Shown in pieces: positions 9,354-18,358 of a stretch of 64,000 bases of DNA. The stretch is from Brockia lithotrophica (lineage in GTDB: Bacteria > Bacillota > Bacilli > Thermicanales > DSM-22653): NCBI RefSeq assembly GCF_003633725.1, contig NZ_RBIJ01000001.1:535400-599399 (forward strand). The letters are read 5' to 3'. Below the pieces are notes generated by a model. That model was given only the letters and a program-made list of their open reading frames with translations, had not been told where the DNA came from and ran no database searches. The translations under genes were made by a program, and so were the position numbers. The stretch's first letter is position 1. Every line of letters begins with the position of its first letter.

Positions 9354-9539
9354 TCATAAGGCGTTGTACCAATCCGTGTCAAGGGAAACGGCTCGAAAAA
9401 CCCGAAAGCTCCCTGCGGAAGTCGCTTTGACAGGAAAAACGCCCGAGGCGTAGGATAGGCAGAGGGGGGCGACGAACGGACTTCTTTGGACGTACAGCCG
9501 CGAAACCGAGGCATACGCCCATGCAAAGGAGGCGCGGCT

Positions 9540-10346
9540 TTGGAACTCCTCAAGCTCTTCTACGGAGCTGTCGTCGGGCTCCTCCTCGGGCTTACGGGGG
9601 CCGGAGGCTCCATCGTTTCCGTCCCCATCCTCATCTACCTCCTGGGGTACGACGCCCACGTCGCCACGGGCACGAGCCTGATCATCGTAGGAACCGGGGC
9701 GCTTGCCGGCGTCGTCCAGTACCTCCTCACCGCGCGCCAACGCATCCAATGGACGGTGGGCGTCCTCTTTTCCCTTTTGGGATTCGTAGGCGTCGGGATC
9801 GGTTCGTACGTAAACACCCTCCTCCCTTCGGCCGCACTCCTCTACGGCTTCGGCCTCCTCATGGAGGTCGTCGGGATCTACACTTTGCGCAAGCGCTCCT
9901 CCGAGGAAGACGACTCCTCCCCGTTTCGCTTTCGCCTTTCGGGATGGGGAGAAATCCTCCGCGCGACTTTCGCCGCCTTGGGCGTGGGCTTCCTCACGGG
10001 GCTCTTCGGCGTCGGGGGAGGGTTCCTCATCGTACCCGCCCTCCTCTTCGTCCTCAACTTCCCCATGCGCGAAGCGCTCGCCACGAGCCTCCTCGTGATC
10101 ACGCTCAACAGCGCCGAAGGCGTGATCGCCCGCCTCCTCGGCTTAGGGAAGATCCACTTCGAAGGACTCCTCTTTCTCACCCTCGGGACGATCCTCGGGA
10201 TCGGCGTGGGCGTGGTCGTCGCCCGCCGCCTTCCGTCCAAGCTCTTGGGAAAGATCTTCGCCTGGTTCGTCATCGCCGTCGGGGTGTACATGATCCTCCG
10301 GACGTACTTCTTGGGTCCGGGCGGCATCGGCGGACCGGGACCGTAA
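9540..10346 (+). CDS. TauE/SafE (TSUP) family membrane permease
   Basis: A 268-residue integral membrane protein with two homologous halves of about four helices each. The glycine-rich family motifs are LGLTGAGGSIVSVPILIYLL near the N-terminus and LFGVGGGFLIVPALL in the second half. TSUP proteins export sulfite, sulfoacetate or related anions. The frame is open from 9486, but the TTG at 9540 has a near-perfect AAAGGAGG seven bases upstream and removes a polar leader, so it is taken as the start. It is a single gene closed by a shared terminator with argH. In an organism with sulfide and polysulfide enzymes a sulfur-anion role is attractive, but the substrate is not visible. Confidence 0.88.
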   Translation: MELLKLFYGAVVGLLLGLTGAGGSIVSVPILIYLLGYDAHVATGTSLIIVGTGALAGVVQYLLTARQRIQWTVGVLFSLLGFVGVGIGSYVNTLLPSAALLYGFGLLMEVVGIYTLRKRSSEEDDSSPFRFRLSGWGEILRATFAALGVGFLTGLFGVGGGFLIVPALLFVLNFPMREALATSLLVITLNSAEGVIARLLGLGKIHFEGLLFLTLGTILGIGVGVVVARRLPSKLLGKIFAWFVIAVGVYMILRTYFLGPGGIGGPGP

Positions 10347-10356
10347 ACCTGCGCGC

Positions 10357-10394
10357 AAAAAAACCGCCCCGCGAAACGCCACGGGGCGGTTTTT
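10357..10394. terminator. Bidirectional terminator between the TSUP gene and argH
   Basis: An 8-base stem (CCGCCCCG with CGGGGCGG) is flanked by seven A on the left and five T on the right. It can therefore stop transcription from the plus-strand permease gene and from the minus-strand argGH unit. Confidence 0.9.
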
Positions 10395-10438
10395 CGTTCG
10401 GCTTTGCTTCGTCCGTATGCGAAACTCTTGGGCCGCGG

Positions 10439-11923
10439 CTACTGCCCTCCGCTCCCCGCAAGGTCGCGGAGGACGTCCGAAACGGTACGTCCGCGGGATT
10501 CTTCCTCGAGCGTGCGGCGCGCGAGGGCGATCTGCTCCGCCACGGCTTCCTCAGCGGGGCCGCCGAAGAGCTTCCGCCCCGCAACCGAAGCTTCGGGAGA
10601 GAGAAGCTTCAGGTCTTCGGGACGAAATGCCGCGTGATGGCGGAGGAGTTCCTCCGGAGTGAGGTCGCGCAGGGACTTTCCGGAGGCGAGCGCGTAGGCG
10701 ACAAGGTGGCCTACGGCTTCGTGCGCCTCGCGAAAGGGGACCCCGCGCAAGGCCAGGACCTCCGCGAGGTCCGTGGCACAAAGGAGCGGGTCGTCGGCGG
10801 CACGGCGCATCGCATCCGTGCGGAAGGTGAGGCTTCGAAGGAGCGGCGCGGTCACTTCGAGGCCCGCGAGCACCGTGTCCACGGCGTCGAAAAGGGCTTC
10901 CTTGTCCTCCTGCAGGTCCTTGTTGTAGGCGAGGGGAAGTCCCTTGAGCACGGTGAGGAGGGCGACAAGGTCGCCGACAACGCGTCCTGTCTTGCCGCGC
11001 AAAAGCTCGGGAACGTCGGGGTTCTTCTTTTGCGGCATCATGCTTGAACCCGTGGCAAAGGCGTCGTCGAGCTCCACAAAGGCGAACTCTTGGGAGGACC
11101 AGAGGATGAGCTCCTCGGCGAGACGGGAGAGGTGAACCGCCACGAGGGAAAGAGCAAAGACGAATTCGAGGACAAAGTCGCGGTCGGAGACGGCGTCGAG
11201 GCTGTTGGGGTAGACGGTCGAAAGGCCAAGTTCGGCGGCGGTGAAGAAACGGTCTAAGGGAAAGCGGCTCCCCGCGAGCGCCCCCGCGCCGAGGGGCGAC
11301 CAGGACGCCCGGCGGTCGAGGTCCGCAAGACGTTCGGCGTCCCGTGAGAACATCCAAAAGTACGCCAGGAGGTGGTGGGCGAGCGTCACCGGCTGCGCCC
11401 GCTGGAGGTGCGTGTAGCCCGGGAGGACCACATCGCGATGGGCATCGGCGAGCTCGAGAAGGGCACGGCGCACGTCCGTAAGCATGTCGCGGGCGCGGCG
11501 AACCTCGTCGCGGACGTAGAGGTGGAGATCGGTCGCCACCTGGTCGTTGCGGCTACGCCCCGTGTGGAGCTTTCCCGCCACGGGGCCCACGCGCTCGTGG
11601 AGAAGGCGTTCGACCCACATGTGTACGTCCTCGTCCGCGTAGGTCCAACGCACCTCCCCTTTGCGGACGGCGTCTTCGATTTTCCTCAGCCCTTCCTCGA
11701 GAAGGCGCGCCTCTTCTTCCGTGAGGAGGCCGATCCGCGCGAGCATGCGGACGTGGGCAATCGATCCGCGGATGTCCTGCGAAACGAGGCGGACGTCGAA
11801 AGGGATGGAAGCCGTATAGCGCTCGACGACTTCTGCGGTGCGCTTGGCGAAACGACCCCCCCAAAGTTTCCCCGGGGCGCCTGAAACCCCGGGGTCAAAG
11901 GAGCCCTCGTGTTCCGTGTGCAC
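10439..11923 (-). CDS. argH: Argininosuccinate lyase
   Basis: A 494-residue fumarase/aspartase superfamily enzyme that splits argininosuccinate into arginine and fumarate, the last step of arginine synthesis. The superfamily signature SSMMPQKKNPD with the catalytic serine is present, as are LHTGRSRNDQVATD and the HLQRAQPVTLAHH region with the catalytic histidine. The length is slightly above the usual 460 because of a short polar N-terminal extension. The GTG start is preceded by GAGGAGG. It follows argG by 30 bases and is last in that unit. Confidence 0.96.
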   Translation of the reverse strand: MHTEHEGSFDPGVSGAPGKLWGGRFAKRTAEVVERYTASIPFDVRLVSQDIRGSIAHVRMLARIGLLTEEEARLLEEGLRKIEDAVRKGEVRWTYADEDVHMWVERLLHERVGPVAGKLHTGRSRNDQVATDLHLYVRDEVRRARDMLTDVRRALLELADAHRDVVLPGYTHLQRAQPVTLAHHLLAYFWMFSRDAERLADLDRRASWSPLGAGALAGSRFPLDRFFTAAELGLSTVYPNSLDAVSDRDFVLEFVFALSLVAVHLSRLAEELILWSSQEFAFVELDDAFATGSSMMPQKKNPDVPELLRGKTGRVVGDLVALLTVLKGLPLAYNKDLQEDKEALFDAVDTVLAGLEVTAPLLRSLTFRTDAMRRAADDPLLCATDLAEVLALRGVPFREAHEAVGHLVAYALASGKSLRDLTPEELLRHHAAFRPEDLKLLSPEASVAGRKLFGGPAEEAVAEQIALARRTLEEESRGRTVSDVLRDLAGSGGQ

Positions 11924-11953
11924 CCCATGTCCTCCTCTTGCGGTTCCCCGCGT

Positions 11954-13267
11954 TCACCCTTCAGAAACGGGAGACGAGGAAAGTTCTTCCACACGGAATG
12001 CCCCGCCGGAGACGGGATTCAAGCTGCGGAAGAGTTCCGTGGGGAGCCCCCAGAGCTTGAGGAATCCTTCCGCCGCCCGATGGTCGAAGAGGTCCCCCGT
12101 CTGGTACGTGGCGAGATCGTGGCGGTAGAGGCTCTTGGGAGCCCGGCGCCCCGTGACGACGATGCTTCCCTTGTAGAGCTTTATACGCACGTCTCCCGTC
12201 ACGGGCTTTTGCGTGACGGCAAAGAAGGCGTCGTACGCTTCTCGCAAGGGAGAGTACCAGAGGCCGTTGTACACGAGGCGCGTCCATTCGAGTTCGAGCA
12301 CCGGCTTTACGTGAAGGACTTCGCGCGGGAGGACGAGCGCCTCCAGGGCGCGGTGGGCTTCGATGAGGATGAGGGCGGCGGGCGCCTCGTAAACCTCGCG
12401 CGATTTGATCCCCACGAGACGGTCTTCGATCATGTCGATGCGGCCGACGCCGTGGCGTCCCCCGATTTCGTTGAGCGCAGTGATGAGGGTGACGAGGTCC
12501 ATCGTCTCGCCGTTGAGGGCCACGGGACGCCCTTCCGCAAAGGTGAGGACGATTTCCTCCGGCATGTCCGGCGCCTCTTCGGGGGCCGTGGTCCAAAGGA
12601 AAGCGTCTTCCGGCGGAGCCGCCCAAGGGTCTTCCAGAGCTCCCGCCTCGATCGCCCGTCCCCAGAGGTTTTGGTCGATGGAGTACGGGCTTTCCTGCGT
12701 CACCGGTACGGGAATCCCGTGGGCGCGGGCGTACTCGATTTCCGCGTCGCGCGTAAGTCCCCACTCCCGGACCGGGGCGTACACCTCGAGCTCGGGAGCG
12801 AGGGCCTTCATCCCCAGTTCGAGCCGAACTTGGTCGTTCCCCTTGCCCGTGGAACCGTGGGCTACGGCGCGGGCTCCGACCTCACGGGCGACGCGCACGA
12901 CTTCCCGCGCGATGAGCGGCCGCGAAAGGGCGGACGCCAGGGGATACTTGCCCTGGTACAGGGCGTTCGCCCAAAGGGCGCGCAGGATGTATTCCTCCGC
13001 AAATTCGGCGCGGGCGTCCTTGACCACCGCTTGAACCGCGCCGACCTTGATCGCCTTGGCCCGTACGGCTTCGAGGTCCTTGACCTCGCCTACGTCGAGC
13101 GTTACGGTGACCACGCGAAAGCCGTACTTCTCTTCTAGCCACTTGATCGCCACGGAAGTGTCGAGACCCCCGGAGTACGCGAGGACGAGGAGCGGACGCT
13201 CTCCGCCCGCGCGTTCCGCCCCCGAAGGTCTGCTCCCCACTCCGCCCGCAAGTTCTGCTCCGTGCAT
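11954..13267 (-). CDS. argG: Argininosuccinate synthase
   Basis: This enzyme joins citrulline and aspartate with ATP hydrolysis to AMP. The PP-loop AYSGGLDTSVAIKWL, the GSTGKGNDQVR citrulline/aspartate loop and EVYAPVREW are clear. The frame continues to 13369, but family members are about 400 residues. The ATG at 13267 (AGGGAAGG upstream) gives 437 residues, and an ATG at 13288 is the alternative. The 25 residues before the PP-loop are Gly/Arg/Ala-rich and unusual for the family. It is first gene of the argGH unit, with an ARG box about 100 bases upstream. Confidence 0.95.
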   Translation of the reverse strand: MHGAELAGGVGSRPSGAERAGGERPLLVLAYSGGLDTSVAIKWLEEKYGFRVVTVTLDVGEVKDLEAVRAKAIKVGAVQAVVKDARAEFAEEYILRALWANALYQGKYPLASALSRPLIAREVVRVAREVGARAVAHGSTGKGNDQVRLELGMKALAPELEVYAPVREWGLTRDAEIEYARAHGIPVPVTQESPYSIDQNLWGRAIEAGALEDPWAAPPEDAFLWTTAPEEAPDMPEEIVLTFAEGRPVALNGETMDLVTLITALNEIGGRHGVGRIDMIEDRLVGIKSREVYEAPAALILIEAHRALEALVLPREVLHVKPVLELEWTRLVYNGLWYSPLREAYDAFFAVTQKPVTGDVRIKLYKGSIVVTGRRAPKSLYRHDLATYQTGDLFDHRAAEGFLKLWGLPTELFRSLNPVSGGAFRVEELSSSPVSEG

Positions 13268-13354
13268 CGGCCTTCCCTCTCTTCTCATGTTGCGGTTCTC
13301 CCGCATTTCGGCCCTTACCGCCGCCGGAAGCACTCCGGCGGGACCGCTGGCGCA

Positions 13355-13388
13355 AATAAATATGCGCATTCATGGATAAGTATACACA
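13355..13388 (-). promoter_or_regulatory. ARG box and possible promoter of argGH
   Basis: CATGGATAAGTATACACA at 13371-13388 matches 12 of the 14 fixed positions of the Bacillus ArgR/AhrC consensus TNTGNATWWWWATNCANA. On the minus strand TGTATA-N16-CATATT is a weak promoter candidate overlapping it. Similar boxes precede argF and argC, which supports a common arginine repressor. No argR gene is in the window. Confidence 0.65.
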
Positions 13389-13451
13389 TACGCCGCGCAG
13401 ATGCAAGGCGCGGGCGCGGAAACGCGCATGGACCTCCTGCAGAGCGACTCT

Positions 13452-14420
13452 CTACGGAGCGAGGACGAGTCGCAGAAGCGCCTTGTGCACGTGGAGTCGG
13501 TTTTCCGCTTCGTCCCAGACGAGCGAGCGCGGGCCGTCGATCACGGCCTCGGTCACCTCTTCGCCGCGGTGCGCCGGCAGGCAGTGAAGAAACACGGCCT
13601 CCTTGCGGGCAAGGGCGAAGAGCCCCTCGTTTACCTGATAGGGCCGAAGGCGAGAGAGGCGCGCTTCGCGCTCGGCCTCCGTTCCCATGCTCACCCACGT
13701 GTCCGTGATCACCACGTCGGCGTCGGCCACCGCCTCACGCGGATCGGAGGTCCACCGCAGATCGGCTCCGCTTTCCTGGGCGCGGGCTTCGGCCCAGGAC
13801 CAGATTTCGGGATCCGGACGGTACTCTTCGGGAGAGGCGACGACCAAGGTGAGCCCGAGGAGGGCGGCGGCTTCGATCCACGAGTGGGTGACGTTGTTGC
13901 GCGCATCGCCTACGTAGGCGATCTTGAGCTCGCCCAAGGGGCCGAAGTGTTCCACGAGGGTGAGGAGATCGGCGAACACCTGGGTGGGATGGTGGAGGTC
14001 GGACAGGCCGTTGATCACGGGGACGTCCGCTGCCGCAGCGAGCCGCTCGAGGGTTTCGTGGGCGTGCGTGCGGAGGAGAATCCCGTCTACGTAACGAGAG
14101 AGGACGCGCGCCGTATCTTCCACGGTCTCCCCGCGGCCGAGCTGGAGCTCGTCCGAACGGAGCACGAGCGGGTGTCCCCCGAGTTCGAGCATCGCCACTT
14201 CGAAGGACACGCGCGTGCGCGTAGAGGGCTTTTCAAAGATGAGTGCCAGCGTACGGCCCTGGAGGTAGGAATGCAGGTACCCCTTGCGCCGCAGAGACTT
14301 CATCCACCGCGCCTCCTCCAATAGGGCGCGGACGTCTTCCGCCGTGAAATCGGAAACCTTGAGCACGTCGCGCATGTAGAATGGATTGGCTACGGAGCTC
14401 GTCCCCGCTTCCCCGGGCAC
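13452..14420 (-). CDS. argF: Ornithine carbamoyltransferase
   Basis: A 322-residue trimeric enzyme that makes citrulline from ornithine and carbamoyl phosphate. The carbamoyl-phosphate loop FEKPSTRTRVSFE, the HPTQVFADLLT motif and the ornithine-binding cysteine region FLHCLPAHRGEEV are intact. The GTG start has AGGAGG eight bases upstream. It stands alone behind its own well-formed promoter. In many Bacilli it is last in argCJBD-carAB-argF, while here a phosphonate importer and a HAD phosphatase separate it from carB. The gene ends 63 bases before the argG ARG box. Confidence 0.96.
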   Translation of the reverse strand: MPGEAGTSSVANPFYMRDVLKVSDFTAEDVRALLEEARWMKSLRRKGYLHSYLQGRTLALIFEKPSTRTRVSFEVAMLELGGHPLVLRSDELQLGRGETVEDTARVLSRYVDGILLRTHAHETLERLAAAADVPVINGLSDLHHPTQVFADLLTLVEHFGPLGELKIAYVGDARNNVTHSWIEAAALLGLTLVVASPEEYRPDPEIWSWAEARAQESGADLRWTSDPREAVADADVVITDTWVSMGTEAEREARLSRLRPYQVNEGLFALARKEAVFLHCLPAHRGEEVTEAVIDGPRSLVWDEAENRLHVHKALLRLVLAP

Positions 14421-14445
14421 CGCGGATCCTCCTCTCGTTCGTTTT

Positions 14446-14475
14446 ATTATACATGTTCACGGATATTTATTCAAA
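14446..14475 (-). promoter_or_regulatory. argF promoter overlapped by an ARG box
   Basis: On the minus strand TTGAAT (14469-14474) and TATAAT (14446-14451) are separated by exactly 17 bases, a near-consensus sigma-A promoter. The plus strand at 14458-14475 carries ATATTTATTCAAA, a perfect right half of the ArgR consensus. The operator covers the -35 element, as expected for repression by arginine. Confidence 0.75.
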
Positions 14476-14631
14476 CGGACGCCCGCGTGCTTCTTCCCCC
14501 ATTCTAGCGCACGGCGGTGGGGGCGTCACATCGGCCGCGTGGGAGGGAAGCGGCAGGTCGAGGAGAAACTGGTGTCCGGCCATTCCGAACGAAGCGGTCA
14601 AAACCCCGTCTGCCGGGCGAATCGAACTCGG

Positions 14632-16245
14632 TCAGACGAGGCGCCGGCGGATGGCGCCGCTCAGAGCGTCCGTCAAAGAGACGAGGACGACGATCCCGAG
14701 AAGGATGATCCCTACGCGCGGCCAGACGTGGCTTTGAAGGGCGAAGAGAAGCGGCGCCCCAATCCCCCCTGCGCCCACGACGCCGACGACGGTGGCCGCG
14801 CGCATGTTGATCTCAAACCGATAAATCGCGTAGGAGAGGAGTTCCGGCAAGACCTGGGGAAAGATGGCCCAACGAAAAACGCCGAGCCCGTCGGCCCCCG
14901 CCGCCCGAAGCGCCTCGGCAGGGCCCATGTCCATCGCTTCCACCGCCTCTCCGTAGAGCTTGGCGAGCATGCCGACGGAGTGGACGCCGACGGCGAGGAT
15001 CCCCGCATAGGCCCCCGGACCGACACCTACCATGAAGACGATCGCCAGCATGAGCTCGGGAAACGTGCGCACGGCAGAAAGGAATACCTTGGTTCCCGCG
15101 GCAAGGGGTGCGGGTGCGACGTTCCGCGCCGCCCAAAAGCCGAAGGGGAGCGCGAGGACGGCGGCAAGAAGCGTACCCAAATAGGCGATCTCCACGCTCT
15201 CCCAAAGGGCTACGAGGAGCTCCGGAACGTACGACCACTCGGGGTGGAAAATCCCGGAAAAGATCCTTCCCGCCATGTGAAGCCCCACGGAAAAGCCCTT
15301 CGTATTGAGGTCAATTCCCCAAAACGACCAAGCGAGGGCGGCCGCGACGCCGAGGAAGGCAAGAGGCGTACGAAACCGGCGCAACACCTCCAACGGGCGA
15401 GACGAGACGGCGGGAGGTTCCCCTTCCGTAAGGCGACGCCTGAGGTATTGGCTCGTCCACTCGATGAGGAGGACGGCGACAAAGACGAGGAGGAGGATGG
15501 CGGAGGCGCGGTCGTACTGCAGGAGGTTCAGGGCGGCCTTGAGGGGAACGCCGATCCCTCCCGCGCCGACGAGGCCGAGGACGGTGGATACGCGAATGTT
15601 GATTTCAAACACGTACAAGACGTAGGAGAGGTACTGGGGCAAGATCTGGGGGAGAACGGCGTACGCCGCCGTCACCGTGGGCGTCGCCCCTGCGGCATAG
15701 AGAGCTTCCGCAGGGCCCATGTCCGCAGCTTCAATCGTCTCACTCGTGAGCTTTGCGACGATGCCGAAGGAAAAAAAGACGAGGGCGAGGATCCCAGAAA
15801 GGGCCCCGATGCCGAAAACGGCGACGAAAAGGGCGGCAAAGAGGAGGTCGGGAATCGTGCGCACGAGGTTCATAAATCCGCGCGTCGCCCAAAGCGTTCC
15901 CCGACGGCTCACGAAGTTCCTCGCCGCCAAAAAGGCGTACCCCAGGGCGAGGAGCGATCCGATGAGCGTTCCGGCAACGGCCATCTGAATCGTCTCCACG
16001 AGGGCGGGAACGTAGCGGGCGATGTCGGCAAAATCGGGTGAAAAGAAGGCGACAAACAACCGCCCCATGTACGGAAACCCCTGAACGAGGGCGGAAACGG
16101 AAACCTGAGTGTCTGCGGCGGCATATGCGGCGAGGCCGAAGAGCACCACGAAGAGCGCGGCGTTCCTGAGGCGCGCCGTACCTTCCTCCGGGGGAAAGGG
16201 GAAAGCCGAGAGGGTACCTCGAAAACGGCGGGCGGGATCAGCCAC
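14632..16245 (-). CDS. phnE: Fused double permease of a phosphonate/phosphite ABC importer (PhnE-PhnE)
   Basis: A 537-residue protein made of two PhnE-like permease domains in tandem. Each half has about six membrane helices, a segment like RT(I/F)P(D/E)L(L/M)xAxxF, and an EAA-type coupling loop ([11 protein letters not shown] in the first half, [11 protein letters not shown] in the second). Both halves end in INxRxxTVxGxVGAGGIG. Most genomes encode PhnE as one 260-residue protein that dimerises, or as two genes, so this is a natural fusion. The GTG start overlaps the phnC stop by eight bases. It is last gene of the phnDCE unit. Confidence 0.88.
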   Translation of the reverse strand: MADPARRFRGTLSAFPFPPEEGTARLRNAALFVVLFGLAAYAAADTQVSVSALVQGFPYMGRLFVAFFSPDFADIARYVPALVETIQMAVAGTLIGSLLALGYAFLAARNFVSRRGTLWATRGFMNLVRTIPDLLFAALFVAVFGIGALSGILALVFFSFGIVAKLTSETIEAADMGPAEALYAAGATPTVTAAYAVLPQILPQYLSYVLYVFEINIRVSTVLGLVGAGGIGVPLKAALNLLQYDRASAILLLVFVAVLLIEWTSQYLRRRLTEGEPPAVSSRPLEVLRRFRTPLAFLGVAAALAWSFWGIDLNTKGFSVGLHMAGRIFSGIFHPEWSYVPELLVALWESVEIAYLGTLLAAVLALPFGFWAARNVAPAPLAAGTKVFLSAVRTFPELMLAIVFMVGVGPGAYAGILAVGVHSVGMLAKLYGEAVEAMDMGPAEALRAAGADGLGVFRWAIFPQVLPELLSYAIYRFEINMRAATVVGVVGAGGIGAPLLFALQSHVWPRVGIILLGIVVLVSLTDALSGAIRRRLV

Positions 16246-17047
16246 GGGCGGCGACCTCCCCGGTCCGCATGTCCTCGCGCGTGAGCGGACGTCCGTAGAT
16301 GAATTCGAACACCTCGTCTGTCGCCTCCGAGACGGGGCCGTCGAAGACGACCTTCCCGGCCCGAAGCCCGAGGATGCGGTCGGCGTAGCGGCGGGCGAGG
16401 TCTACGAAGTGAAGGTTCACGAGGACGGTGATTCCGAGTTCGCGGTTGATGCGTCGGAGGTCGTCCATGATCACCTCTGCGGTCACGGGGTCGAGGCTCG
16501 CCACCGGCTCGTCCGCAAGGATGAGGCGCGGTTCTTGGGCGAGAGCGCGGGCGACGGCGACGCGCTGCTGTTGCCCGCCGGAGAGTTGGTCGGCCCGCAC
16601 GTAGGCCTTGTCCGCAAGGTGCACCCGCTCGAGAGCCTTCATGGCGATCGCCACGTCTTCTTTGGGGAAGAGTCCCAAGAGGACGCGCCACGTGGGGTGA
16701 TACCCGACGCGCCCCGCGAGGACGTTTTGCAGGACCGTAAGGCGTTTGACGAGGTTAAAGTTTTGAAACACCATGCCGATGTCCCGGCGCATGCGCCGGA
16801 GTTCCGCAGGGGTCGCCCGCGTCACGGAACGCCCGGCGAAGAAGATCTCCCCTGAGCTGATCTCGATCAAGCGGTTAATGGCCCGGAGAAACGTCGTCTT
16901 TCCCGCTCCGCTCAAACCGACGATGGCCACGAATTCTCCGGGGTAAATCGCCACGCTCACGTCGTCTAGGCCAACGGCGCCCGTAGGGTACACCTTGCGC
17001 ACGCGGTCGAAGACGACGAGCGGCTCGCGCGACGAAGGAGCGTCCAT
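16238..17047 (-). CDS. phnC: Phosphonate/phosphite ABC transporter ATPase
   Basis: A 269-residue ATPase. Walker A is GLSGAGKTT, the signature is LSGGQQQR and Walker B is [13 protein letters not shown], followed by a [16 protein letters not shown] stretch characteristic of the PhnC branch. The PhnC-specific [22 protein letters not shown] is also clear. The open frame reaches 17128, but the ATG at 17047 with GGGAGGGAGAG before it starts at the usual family position. A terminator-like hairpin lies upstream between it and phnD, which would make it less expressed than the binding protein. Confidence 0.93.
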   Translation of the reverse strand: MDAPSSREPLVVFDRVRKVYPTGAVGLDDVSVAIYPGEFVAIVGLSGAGKTTFLRAINRLIEISSGEIFFAGRSVTRATPAELRRMRRDIGMVFQNFNLVKRLTVLQNVLAGRVGYHPTWRVLLGLFPKEDVAIAMKALERVHLADKAYVRADQLSGGQQQRVAVARALAQEPRLILADEPVASLDPVTAEVIMDDLRRINRELGITVLVNLHFVDLARRYADRILGLRAGKVVFDGPVSEATDEVFEFIYGRPLTREDMRTGEVAARG

Positions 17048-17136
17048 GAGCCTCTCTCCCTCCCCAAGAGCTCCCGAAAGCGCGAAAGAAACTCCCCGGC
17101 TCCGCCGGAGAGAAATCCCTGACTTCAAGATACCCG

Positions 17137-17166
17137 AAAAAAAGAGCAGGCGCAGAACGCGCCTGC
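17137..17166 (-). terminator. Intercistronic terminator between phnD and phnC
   Basis: An 8-base stem GCAGGCGC/GCGCCTGC with a 5-base loop is followed on the minus strand by TC and seven T. Partial termination here would let the binding protein be made in excess of the membrane subunits, a common arrangement in ABC importer operons. Confidence 0.85.
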
Positions 17167-17203
17167 ACGTACGGAGAATACCTCGCGTCTGCTCCCGCTT
17201 CGC

Positions 17204-18076
17204 TTACTTCAGCTTGATGTCCATGAGCTTCATCGTGGAGCGCACGACGTCGAAATCGGAGTCCTTGCCTTCTGCGTAGCCGTCGTGGGAGTAGATCTCC
17301 TTGATGACCTTTTTCCCTTGCTCGTCCTTGGCGATGTCCAGGAAAGCCTGCTTGATCTTGTCCTTCCACTCCTGCGGGAGGCTGCTCCGCACGGAAATGG
17401 TGTCGTTGGGGATGTCCGGCGAGTAGGCCAAGATCCGCGTCTTTTCCATGACGCTTGGATCCGACTTGGCCACGATGCTTCGCGCGTCGTCGAAGCTCAC
17501 CGCGGCGTCGACGTCGCCCCGGAGGAGGGCCATGATCGCCTTGTCGTGGCCGCCGGCAAACGTCCCCTGAACGTCCTTTTCCGGGTCGATTCCCTTTTCC
17601 TTGAGCATCGCCGCCGGATAGATGTACCCCGACGTAGAGTTCGGGTCGACCCAGGCGATCTTCTTGCCTTTGAGATCTTCGAGCTTTTGAATCGGAGAAT
17701 CCTTGAGGACGACGAACTGCGAACGGTAGGTCTTCTGCCCCTTCCGCTCGGCGATGAGGATCACGTCGGCGTACCCTTTGTCCTTAGCCACGACGTACCC
17801 CACGGGGTTGAGAAAGCCGATGTCCACCTTCTTGGCGCCCATGGCCTCGATGACGCCGTTGTAGTCCGTCCCTACGAAGACTTCTACCGGCACGCCCAGC
17901 TTCTGGCTGAGCAAGTCGGCAAGTGGCTTGGCCTTGGCCTGGAGGTTTTCGGCTTCTTGTGAAGGTACGAAGCCGACCACGAGCTTGTCCACCTTATTAC
18001 TGCTCCCCTGCCCGCCGCAGGCGGCAAGTCCCAGCGCGACGAAGGCGGCGAGGAGAAAGACCACGACTCGCTTCAT
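17204..18076 (-). CDS. phnD: Phosphonate/phosphite-binding lipoprotein
   Basis: A 290-residue PhnD/PtxB family solute-binding protein. The signal peptide ends in the lipobox LAAC. Family motifs include VGFVPSQEAENL at the start of the mature domain, DIGFLNPVGYVVA, the ligand-binding DPNSTSGYIYPA with its serine/threonine cluster, and AAVSFDDARS. These bind phosphonates, phosphite or similar anions for import by PhnC and PhnE. The ATG has GGGGGGAC upstream. A four-repeat PhoP box in its upstream region indicates induction by phosphate starvation. Whether the ligand is phosphite, methylphosphonate or aminoethylphosphonate cannot be read. Confidence 0.92.
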   Translation of the reverse strand: MKRVVVFLLAAFVALGLAACGGQGSSNKVDKLVVGFVPSQEAENLQAKAKPLADLLSQKLGVPVEVFVGTDYNGVIEAMGAKKVDIGFLNPVGYVVAKDKGYADVILIAERKGQKTYRSQFVVLKDSPIQKLEDLKGKKIAWVDPNSTSGYIYPAAMLKEKGIDPEKDVQGTFAGGHDKAIMALLRGDVDAAVSFDDARSIVAKSDPSVMEKTRILAYSPDIPNDTISVRSSLPQEWKDKIKQAFLDIAKDEQGKKVIKEIYSHDGYAEGKDSDFDVVRSTMKLMDIKLK

Positions 18077-18238
18077 GCGCTTTTGTCCCCCCTGTAGGGC
18101 TATTCGCTTCTCCCGAGGTTTACCCCTAGCCTATCCGGCACCGAGAAGAGGCCGGCGCTTTCGGCCGCAGGTCCCCGGGTTTTCCAGACGAACCGCACCC
18201 ATCGTACCAAATTCGAAATCGATCGAGCCAGACCCTTT

Positions 18239-18277
18239 TGTGAAGCCCGTGTAAAGGTTTTCTAAAAACGATGTAAA
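18239..18277 (-). promoter_or_regulatory. PhoP box (four 11-bp-spaced hexamers) upstream of phnDCE
   Basis: Read on the minus strand the hexamers TTTACA, TTTAGA, TTTACA and TTCACA begin exactly 11 bases apart (plus-strand positions 72-77, 61-66, 50-55 and 39-44 of 182xx). The Bacillus PhoP consensus is TT(A/T)ACA repeats separated by about 5 bases, four copies for a dimer pair. Orientation and position suit activation of phnD. TACGAT at 18201-18206 is a possible -10. Confidence 0.8.
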
Positions 18278-18302
18278 GAGAGGAAAAGGCCGCGGTCGCG
18301 GG

Positions 18303-18331
18303 TTGGGCGGAATACGACGAAGCGGTATAAT
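18303..18331 (+). promoter_or_regulatory. Sigma-A type promoter of the HAD gene
   Basis: TTGGGC (18303-18308) and a consensus TATAAT (18326-18331) are 17 bases apart, placing the start of transcription some 20 bases before the GTG start codon at 18359. Confidence 0.7.
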
Positions 18332-18358
18332 GGCGGTAGCGAAAGGGGTTGGGAAACC

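Noticed and set aside
14386-16041. 551-residue plus-strand frame opposite phnE
   Set aside because: It overlaps a clear double permease on the minus strand and shows only charged antisense composition.
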